A stretch of 64,000 nt of DNA from Citreicoccus inhibens. GTDB lineage: Bacteria > Myxococcota > Myxococcia > Myxococcales > Myxococcaceae. Where the stretch lies: assembly GCF_019039035.1 (NCBI RefSeq), contig NZ_JAHNZT010000016.1:106504-170503 (forward strand). The letters run 5' to 3'. Below, piece by piece: positions 20,001-28,600 of this stretch. Below the pieces are notes generated by a model, which worked only from the letters and a program-made list of their open reading frames with translations, ran no database searches and was not told where the DNA came from. The translations under genes and the position numbers were made by a program. Numbering within the stretch: the stretch's first letter is position 1; the number at the start of each line of letters is the position of its first letter.

Positions 20001-22593
20001 GCCAGTCACCGCGGCGGGGATGCAGCGTCTCCAGCCACACGGCGTCGTCGGGCACGCGGCCGTCTCGCGCCAGGCCCACGAGGACAGGCTTGGGCCCCAC
20101 CTCGATGAAGGCGCGCACGCCGCGCCGCACGAGCGTCTGGACTCCCGCCGCGAACCGCACTGGCGCGAGCACGTGCCGCGCCCAGTAGCTGGGACGCGCC
20201 ATCGCCTCTCCGCCCTCTTCGCCGTCGAGGTTCGAGATGATCGCAATGCGCGGCGCCCGCATGGCCACCCGCCCCGCCGCGCGCTCGAAGTCCGCGACCA
20301 TCGGCGCCATCAGGGGCGAGTGGAAGGCATGCGAGACCTTCAACCGTCGACACTCGATTCCCTCCGCGGCCAGCGACCGTGACAGGGCATCGAGCGAGGC
20401 CGCGTCCCCGGACAGCACCGTGTTGCGCGGACCATTGAGCGCCGCGCGAGTCACGCGGGGATGACCGCTCAGCAACGGGGCCACGCGCGCCTCGTCCGCG
20501 AGCACCGCGAGCATCGTCCCGCGCTCCGGCAGGGCGTGCATGAGTCGCGCGCGCTCCGCCACGAGCGGCAGGCCCTCCTCGGGCTCCATCAGTCCCGCGA
20601 ACAGCGCCGCCGCGTACTCACCCACGCTGTGCCCGAGGAGCGCGTCCGGCTGGAGCCCCCACGCCTGGAGCAACCGCGCCAGCGCCAGCTCCAGGGCGAC
20701 GAGCGCGGGCTGGGTGAAGCGCGTCTCGTCCAAGGCTCCGTCGCGAGACTCGAAGAGCACCTGCGTCAACGGGCGCTCCAGGTGAGGCCGCAGGATGGAC
20801 TCGTACCGGAGGAGGTCGCTCCGGAAGTCCGGATGCGTGGCGAACAGCTCACGCCCCATGCCCACGTACTGCGCCCCCTGTCCGGAGAAGAGGAACGCGA
20901 GGCGCGGAGTCTCCAAGCCCTTGCGTCCCTGCACCCAGGCGCCAGGGTCCGTGGGCTGTCCCGCCTGGAAGGCATGCAGCGCCTCGGCCATGGACGCGGG
21001 GGTGGGCGCGATGAACGCCGCGCGCTCCTCCAGCGACGTACGGCCCAGGTTGGCCGCGTGGCACACCTCCGCGAGCGTGCCCGTGTGCTCCGCGCCGAGC
21101 ACCTTCGCCACATCACCGGAGAGCGCGCGCAGGCTCCCCGCCGTTCGGGCCGACAGCCCCAGCAAGTGCCAGGGCCGCTCTTCGCGCTCCACGGACTCCG
21201 CGGGCCGCGGCGCGGACTCCAGGACGAGGTGGGCGTTCGTGCCGGAGAATCCAAAAGAGCTGACCGCGGCGAAGCGCGACTCAGCGCCCTGCCAGGCCCG
21301 CAGCGTGGTGGGCACCTCGATGAAGAGGCGGCTCCAGTCCACGTGAGGAGAGGGATTTCGCAGGTGGAGGTGCGCGGGAATCCGCTCGCGAGACAGACAC
21401 AGCGCGGACTTGATGAGGCCGGCGATCCCCGCCGCGCCCTCCAGGTGGCCGAGGTTCGTCTTCACCGAACCCACGACCAGCGGCTGACTCCGCGCGGACT
21501 TGTCGCCATACGTGGCGGCCAGGGCCTCCAGTTCGATGGGGTCTCCCAGCGCCGTGCCCGTCCCGTGCGCCTCCACGTAGCCCACCTGGGACGCGTCCAC
21601 GCGCGCATCCTTCAGCGCGTCCTGGATGACCTGCCGCTGCGCGAGCCCGTTGGGGACCGTGAGCCCGCTCGTCCGGCCATCCTGGTTGACGGCCGAGCCG
21701 CGCAGCACCGCGACGATGGGGTCACCGTGCGCGAGCGCATCCGACAGCCGCCGCAGGACGATGACGCCGCAGCCCTCGCCTCGACCAATCCCGTTGGCCG
21801 ACGCGTCGAACGCCTTGCAGCGCCCATCCGGCGACAGCATGTGGGCGCGCGACTCAATCAACGTCGCCACGGGCGAGAGCACGAGGTTCACGCCGCCCGC
21901 CACCGCGAAGTCCACCTCTTGCTGACGCAGGCTGCGCAGCGCGAGGTGCACGGCGACGAGCGACGACGAGCACGCCGTGTCCACCGTGAGGCTGGGCCCC
22001 TGGAAGCCAAACGTGTACGAGAGCCGCCCCGACGCGACGCTCGCGCCATTGCCCGCCCCCGTGTGGGCATCGATCAGCTCGGGGGACTGCGTGGCGATCT
22101 GCGTGTAGTCCTGCCCCATCATCCCGATGAACACGCCGGTGCGCGTGCCCTGCAAGGAGGTGGGGTTGCGGCCGGAGGCCTCCAGCGCCTCCCAGGTGCA
22201 CTCGAGCAGGAGCCGGTGCTGCGGATCCATCCGCGCCGCCTCGCGCGGAGAGATGCCGAAGAAGCGCGGCTCGAACTCATCGATGCGCTCCAGGAATCCA
22301 CCGAAGCGGCTGGACACGCGGCCTGGCGCGTCTGGGTCCGGGTGATAGAAGCGGTCCACGTCCCATCGCGAAGCGGGGACCTCCGTGATGGCGTCCCGCC
22401 CCTCGCTCAACAGCCGCCAGTACTGCTCGGGCGTCGTCACGCCCCCCGGGAAGCGGCACCCCATCCCGATGATGGCGATGGGCTCGTGCTTCGCACGCTC
22501 ATGGGCATCCAGGCGCGACTGCGCCTCCTGGAGCTTCAGGAGCGCGCGCTTCATCAAGTCGCCGTAGCCGGTATCGCTCGGGTGCGCGGACAT
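17053..22593 (-). CDS. Type I PKS module KS-AT-DH-KR-ACP (malonyl type)
   Basis: 1846 residues. The N-terminus is a charged helix (MKRALLKLQEAQSRLDAHER), a docking element. KS has DTACSSS (near 208), EAHGTG and NLGHLEGAAG; AT has GHSVGE (near 656) and HAFH, malonyl type; DH has HRVHGKAVVP (near 959), with LDACLR where the sister modules have LDACLQ or LDACFQ; KR has AGGLGGLGL and GQSNYVAANAF (near 1596); ACP has LGFDSLLAVELK (Ser near 1761). It is very similar in layout to the next module, consistent with duplication. It begins seven bases after the Cy-A-PKS gene and would be the second polyene-forming module. Confidence 0.93.
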   Translation of the reverse strand: MSAHPSDTGYGDLMKRALLKLQEAQSRLDAHERAKHEPIAIIGMGCRFPGGVTTPEQYWRLLSEGRDAITEVPASRWDVDRFYHPDPDAPGRVSSRFGGFLERIDEFEPRFFGISPREAARMDPQHRLLLECTWEALEASGRNPTSLQGTRTGVFIGMMGQDYTQIATQSPELIDAHTGAGNGASVASGRLSYTFGFQGPSLTVDTACSSSLVAVHLALRSLRQQEVDFAVAGGVNLVLSPVATLIESRAHMLSPDGRCKAFDASANGIGRGEGCGVIVLRRLSDALAHGDPIVAVLRGSAVNQDGRTSGLTVPNGLAQRQVIQDALKDARVDASQVGYVEAHGTGTALGDPIELEALAATYGDKSARSQPLVVGSVKTNLGHLEGAAGIAGLIKSALCLSRERIPAHLHLRNPSPHVDWSRLFIEVPTTLRAWQGAESRFAAVSSFGFSGTNAHLVLESAPRPAESVEREERPWHLLGLSARTAGSLRALSGDVAKVLGAEHTGTLAEVCHAANLGRTSLEERAAFIAPTPASMAEALHAFQAGQPTDPGAWVQGRKGLETPRLAFLFSGQGAQYVGMGRELFATHPDFRSDLLRYESILRPHLERPLTQVLFESRDGALDETRFTQPALVALELALARLLQAWGLQPDALLGHSVGEYAAALFAGLMEPEEGLPLVAERARLMHALPERGTMLAVLADEARVAPLLSGHPRVTRAALNGPRNTVLSGDAASLDALSRSLAAEGIECRRLKVSHAFHSPLMAPMVADFERAAGRVAMRAPRIAIISNLDGEEGGEAMARPSYWARHVLAPVRFAAGVQTLVRRGVRAFIEVGPKPVLVGLARDGRVPDDAVWLETLHPRRGDWQGLLRSLAELYVRGAEVDWARFDGAPARRRVSLPTYPFERQRHWLDVPAPWARQAPRASAHPLLGARWDSMALREGTTVFAGELRAGSLPFLREHRVHGKAVVPATAFVEMVASAAARVLGSESLSLEEFTLHQALVLSEQRATRVQTLVEQRGEAGWVCTLVSKEDAGAEEGASESAGWRTHVTCRLSVLDAPRPRGDRNAWKRSCPEQVSVEDFTAAIRERGLDYGPSLRVLESLHRGRQAAFSVSEVEAGPDNLRAHPALLDACLRTAAAVTPLAPEDPLLLPVALQRIDLYEPLPARVWTHATQRSAPGAAGLPVTDLTVCAEDGSVVATLTGLTVRKADRDALLRGLDGELPDCVYRTAWSLAQDLAVTRLVGQHWAVFADAGGAGDLLASQLTARGARVTWVHRDSEQRTAPEHLSVDPSSPESIAALLARWTDAPPQVCLYLWDVDAPRDAEPRLDALDAPLLLVQGLLRAPWRASPRFVVVTRGAQRLGMESELPNVAQAPLWGFAQAIATEAPELKCLRVDLPAEPVAEDLDLLLRACSLPESEAQVAVRERRLHTARLERIRPRSAPNRDVGVSPDATYLLAGGLGGLGLHLAGWLARKGARHVVLLARHAPSEEASVRIAALREQGVEVRVALADLSVRSEVAAVLEGLRAGPPLRGVIHAAGVLRDGTLGSQSPARFHEVLAPKVLGAWNLHVLTRDAALDFFIGFSSVASLIGTPGQSNYVAANAFLDGLAHLRHALALPALTLNWGSWGEAGMAARLRSADAPPSGALGFGALTLEQGLAFLERLLGRAQVQVGVFPVDWARLAEQLPGLARQSLVQGLLELPAGSRRQAPAFRARWESAPPARRLELLRQHVAGQVAATLGLAEADAPTGSERLFDLGFDSLLAVELKNRLATSLGRSLRTTLVFDFPTVSGLVAHLGEELGLGDAAPKSEPTGRPVQDVMAEEIQGLSEQELTALIDQELESALTR

Positions 22594-22600
22594 GGCGGGC

Positions 22601-25600
22601 CTAGTTCATCTTCGTGAGCTGCTCGGAGAGCAGGTGCGCGAGGTTCGCTTCGGTCAGCCCCTCCAGCGCGGGCGCGCTCGCATCGCGCGCCTCGGGCCCG
22701 GGCTCCGCTTCCACTTCGAACTCCAGGGGGATGCAGTCCTCCGCGAGCCGCGCCGCGAGCTTCTCCGTCGTCGGGTAGTTGAAGACGAGGGTCGCGGGCA
22801 ACGTGACGCCGAAGCCCGTCTGTAGCCGGTTCTTGAGCTGCAACGCGGCCAGCGAGTCGATGCCCATCTCCTGGAACCCTTGCCGTGGATCGATGGACTC
22901 ACCCGAGCCCAGGCCGCGCATCCACGCCACCTGCTCGCGCAGGTACTCCATCAAGAGGCGGCGACGCTGAGCGACCGGCGCCCTCGCCAACGTCTCCACG
23001 AACGTCGCGCGCGGGCCCACCTGGCCTCGCGCTCGCTCGCGCAACGCCTGGTCATACGGGGACGAGCGCCCTCCGCCGAACACCGCCCAGTCGATGGCCG
23101 CCACGCCGACCTGCGTCGCGCGCGTGGTGAGCAGCAGCTCCAGCGCACGAAGTCCCTGGCGCGCCGGCAGCGCATCCAAGCCCGGCGTGCGCGCCTGTTC
23201 GCTCACGGCCACGCGGGCCCCGGCGTCGCCGGCCCACACGCCCCAGTTGATGCTGAGCCCAGGCAGACCCTCGGCGCGGCGGTGGTGCGCCAGCGCATCC
23301 TCGAAGGCCGTGGCGGCGCAGTGGTTCGTCTGTCCCGCCGAGCCCACCAGCGACGCCACCGACGAGAAGAGGACAAAGTGCTCCAGCGGCAGGTGGGCCG
23401 TCAGGCGGTGCAAGTTCCACGAGCCGCGAACCTTGGGCCGCAGCACGGACTCGAAGCGCGCCCAGCGCTGCTGTCGCAGCACGCCGTCATCGAGCGCGCC
23501 CGCGGAGTGGAACACCCCACCCAGTGGCGCGAAGTCACGAGCCACCTCTTCCAGCAGCGTCGCCAGCGCGGTCGCGTCCGCGATATCGACCTGGCGGACT
23601 TCGACCCGCACGCCCTGACGACGCAGGCGCTCCAGGCGCTCGACCGCGCTCGGGGTTGCCTCACCTCGCCCCGTCAGGACCAGGGTCCGCGCGCCCCGCC
23701 GTGCGAGCAACTCCGCGGTCAGCAAGCCCAGCCGGCCGAGCCCGCCCGCGATGAGGTAGCTGCGATCCGCCCGGAACAGCTCGGGCCGCTCCACGCGCGA
23801 GGCGAGCAACGCACGGGCCTCCGTCCTCCGCAGCCGCGCGACGTGACGGACGCCGCGATAGGCCACCTGGTTGTCGCTCACCTCGCGACGCGCGCCCAGC
23901 TCACGAAGGAGCGCCTCCACCTGTGCATCGAGGTCGGCCCGCGGGTCCAGGTCGACGCACCGGCAATCCATCTCGGACGACTCGATGGCGAGTGGGCGCG
24001 CCAGTCCCCAGAGCGGCGACTGCGCGATGCCCGGCACCGCGTCACCGGGGGCCACGGACTGCGCACCGCGCGTGACCAGCCACACCGCCTCCGAGTGGCC
24101 TCGCTCGATGAGGTAACGCAGCACGCCCAGGGCGCTGCCGCAGCCCCGCCGCGTGGCGTCCTCCAAGGGAGCATCCGACAGGGACTCGGTGGTCGCGCCG
24201 TCGAGTCCCCACAGCACGACGACATCCGCGAGGCCCGTCGGTAGCTCCGCCTCGCGCAGCGCCGCGGGGAGCGCATCCGGGTCCTCCGGCAACTCGAAGC
24301 GCCGATCCCCCAGCCCGCGGAACGCCAGTCCGCGCGTCGCCACGAAGCAAGCACGCCCCGCCTCGCTCAAGGTCCGCGCGAGCCGCTCACCCACGCCCGC
24401 GTCATCCGCGAGGATGAGGCAAGCGCCCTCCCCGCCTCCGCGAGCACCCGGCACGATATCCCCCAGCGCGGCGGGCTCCCAGACGCGCTCGTAGAGGAGC
24501 GGATCCAGCTCCGAACCCGCGACCAGTCCCAGCGCCTCATGCGTCGTCCGCTGGAGCTCCAATCCCTCCACGCGCGCGCACCGCCGTCCTTCACTGGTGA
24601 AGACGCTGACGTCCGCGCGCAGCCGCTGCCGGCCCTCGTCCAGGGGTCGCACCACCGCGTGGCTCCACACGCCGGCCTCGAGCCCTCCCGACAGCACGAG
24701 GCTCTCAATGCGCATGGGCACGTAGACCTCGGACTCGGCCAGCTCGGGATAGGCCCCGCCCACGACCTGAAGGCAGGCATCCAGCAAGGCCGGGTGCGCG
24801 AGGTAGGCGCCCGTGCCTCCGAGCGTGGCGGGCTTCTCGATGCGGGCGAGGACCTGCTCGCCCTGCTGGCGCAGCTCGGTGATGCCTCGGAACTCGGGGC
24901 CGAAGTCGACGCCGGACTCCAGGGCCCGCTGGTAGTAGTCCTGAAGCAGCGGCGCGGCGCGCAGCCCCTCCAGCACCGCATCGAGTCCAGGCTCGCCGCG
25001 CGCCTCGTCTCGCTCATGCCAAGGCGCGAGCGTCGCGGTCGCATGGAGGAGCCATGCTTCGTCCCGGTCCGAGGTGGCGCGGCTGAAGATGCGCACCGCC
25101 GCGCGCCCCGCGTCTTCCCCCCTCACCGCGACCTGCACGCGGCGCTCGCCGTCCGCCGGGAAGGTCATCGCGGCCAGCAGCGACAGCTCCGACAAGCGCA
25201 GCGCGGACGTGCCGAGCATGCGCGCACCCGCCGCGAGCGCCATCTCGACGTACGCGGTCGCCGGCAGCGTGGGCGTCCCGAAGACGCGGTGCTGCCCGAG
25301 GAACGCGTGCGCCGAGGGCCCGAGGGTCGTCTCGAACAGCAGCGCGCCGCCCTCCAACAACGCCAGGGGCACTCGGGCACCGAGCAACGGGTGCTCCTCG
25401 CGTGCCGTGCTCGCGCCGTTGGGGCGCTGGAGCCCCGCGCCCTCCTCCCAGAACCGCTGCCTCTGGAACGGATACGTGGGGAGCGTCACCTTGCGGCGCG
25501 CATGGCCCGCATCGAGCGCGGCCCAGTCCACCTGAACGCCTCGGAGGAACAAGCCCGCGGCACTCTCCAGGAGCTGCTGCCAGCCGCCGTCCTCCGGCTT

Positions 25601-28600
25601 CAAGCTCGGCAGCAGCGCGCACTCCCCCTCGGGCACGCACCGCGCCGCCATGCCGAGCAACGTGGCCTTGGGGCCAATCTCCACGAAGACGCGCGCGCCG
25701 TCCTGATAGAGCCGCTGCACGCCATCCGCGAAGCGCACGGGCTCGCGCAGCTGCGCGCACCAGTAGTCAGGCGTCGCGATGGCGTCGGTGATGGGCTCGC
25801 CCGTCATGCCCGAGACCATCGGAATCCTCGGAGGCGAGAAGCGCAGCGTCCGGGCGACCGCGCGGAACTCCTCCAGGATGCGCTCCACCATCACCGAGTG
25901 GGCCGCGCGCGGGATGTTGAGGCGCTTGACCTTGAAGCCGCGTGACTCCATCGCCTGCGTCACCGCGGCGAGCTCCTCGGGAGGGCCGGAGACGACGACG
26001 TTCTCGGGCCCATTGAGCGCCGCGACGCCAATGGCCCAGCCCCCCTGAGCGAGGACCTCGCGCACCTGGGCCTCACCCGCCGACACCGCGAGGTTTCCGC
26101 CCTCGGGCAGCTGGTGCATCAACCGGCCGCGATGCACCGCCAGCTTCAGCCCGTCCTCCACGCTCATCACGCCCGCGAGGCACGCAGCCGCCAGCTCGCC
26201 GGTGCTGTGACCGAGCAGGACATCCGGCATCACGCCCCAGGACATCCACAGCTCACCCAGCGCGTACTCCAACGCGAAGAGCGCGGGCTGCGCGTGGTCG
26301 AATTGATCGAGGACCGAGTCCTCTCCAGGCGCCGGGTACAGCACGGACTGGAGCGAGCGCGTCCACGTCCCGCTGAGCAGCACATCGAACGCATCGAGGC
26401 GCTGACGGAAACCGGGGTGCGTCTGGTACAGCTCTCGCGCAACCCCGACGTACTGAGAGCCCTGCCCCGAGAACAGGAACGCGACCTTCGCGGCCTGCTT
26501 GAGGTCGGGCACGCCACGAAGAAGCCCGGGGCGCTCCTCCTGCCGCTCCGCCGAGCCCAGCAGCGTGGACAGGTGCGCGCGATCCACGCCCACCACCGCG
26601 AGCCGATGCTCGAAGAGCGTCCGCCCGGTGTTCGCGGAGAAGCAGAGGTCCGCGAGCGCGTCCTCCGTGGAGTCCAGCCGCTCGCGATAGCGCCCCGCCA
26701 GCTGACGGAGCGCCGCCTCGCTGCGCGCCGACAGCGTCAGGAGGTGGCGCGAGCGCTCGGCGCGGGCATCGGAGGCTTCCGCCGTCTTCGGCGCGGGCGC
26801 CTCTTCCAGCACCACGTGCGCGTTGGTGCCGCCAATGCCAAACGAGCTGACCCCCGCTCGCAGGGGCCCCTCCGTCGAGATCCACGGCTGATTCTGAGCG
26901 ACGACGTAGAAGGGACCGCCCTGGAAGTCGATGCGCGGGTTGGGAGACTCGAAGTGGAGCGAGCGCGGCAACATCCGGTGCTGAAGCGACAGCACGACCT
27001 TGATCAACCCGGCGATGCCCGCCGCGCTGTCGAGGTGCCCCATGTTGCTCTTCACGGAGCCGAGGCCGCAGGTGCGCGATCCCGCTTCACCCGCGAAGGC
27101 CCGCGTGAGCGCCGCGACCTCGATGGGATCGCCGATCGCGGTCCCCGTGCCGTGGGCCTCCACGTACGAGATGGAGTGTGGCTCCACCCCGGCCCGCTGA
27201 TGAGCCCGGCGCACGACGTCGGCCTGGCCCTCGACACCGGGCGCCATGAAGCCCACCTTGCGGTGACCATCGTTGTTGATGGCCGTGCCCTTGATGACCG
27301 CGAGGACCGTGTCGCCGTGCGCACGCGCGTCACTGAGGCGCTTGAGCACGACGACGCCCGCGCCACTCCCTGGGAGGGTGCCGTTCGCTCGAGCATCGAA
27401 CGGCCGGCAGTGGCCATCGCCCGAGAAGATGCTGCCCTCCTCGAACAGGTAGCCGACCGCGTGCGGGACCTTGATGGCCACGCCCCCCGCGAGCGCCACG
27501 TCGCAGCTCCCGTTGAGCAGCGCGTCGCAGGCCATCGACACGGCGACGAGCGACGTCGAGCAGGCCGTCTGGACGTTCACGCTCGGGCCGCGCAGGTCGA
27601 GCTTGTAGGACGTCTGCGTGGCCAGGAAGTCCTTGTCCTGCGAGATGAGGTCCTGGAAGAAGTTCAGCGGGCGCGTCAGGTCCGGATACGGGTAGCGGTA
27701 GTGGCTGACGCTCTTGCCCGCGTAGACGCCCACCACCGCGTCTCCCTTTCCAGGCTGCAAGCCCGCGTGCTCCATCGCCTCCCAGGCGCACTCCAGGAAG
27801 ACGCGCTGCTGCGGATCCAACGCGCGCGCCTCGCGGGGCGTCAGGGAGAAGAAGTCGGCGTCGAAGGTGTCATGCCCCTCCAGCACCGCCGAGGCCCGGA
27901 CGTAGCGCGGATCACGGAACGCCGCCGCGCTCACGCCCGCCGCGCGCAGCTCGTCATCGCTGAACGCGGCAACGGACTCGACGCCGTTCACCAGGTTGTT
28001 CCAGAACGCCTCCAGGGACGGCGCCCCAGGCAAGCGGCAGCTCATGCCGACGATGGCGATGTCCCGCTCTCCCGACGCGGGCACCGAGGCAGCGGTGCTC
28101 GCGGCCGCGGCCCCCTCCTCCACTCCCGAGGCCCCCAGGTGACGGGCCAGCGCCCGGACGGTGGGGTTGCCGAAGATCTCCACGACGGGAACGGAGACCC
28201 CCAGCGACGCCTTCAGCCGCAGGTGGAGCTGGATGAGGTGCACCGAGTTGGCGCCCAGCTCGAAGAAGTTCCGATCCGGATGCACGGGGGGCACGCCCAG
28301 CACTTCGCCCACGGCCTTGGCCAGCCCCGCCGTCAGCTCACGCGCCTCGCCCGAAGCGACCCGCGACACCGGCGCGGGCTCCGAGGGACGCAGCGGGCGC
28401 GCGACCGCGTCCGGGTGCGGCAACCCACGGCGATCCACCTTCCCGTTGCGAGTCAGCGGCAGCTCATCCAGCACGACGAAGGTCGCCGGCACCATGTGCT
28501 CGGGCAGCGAGCGCGCCAGGGACTCGCGGATGCGACGCGTGTCGACGTCCTTGTGGCCATCCGCCGGGACGACGTAGGCGACGAGCCGCTTCTCGTGATG

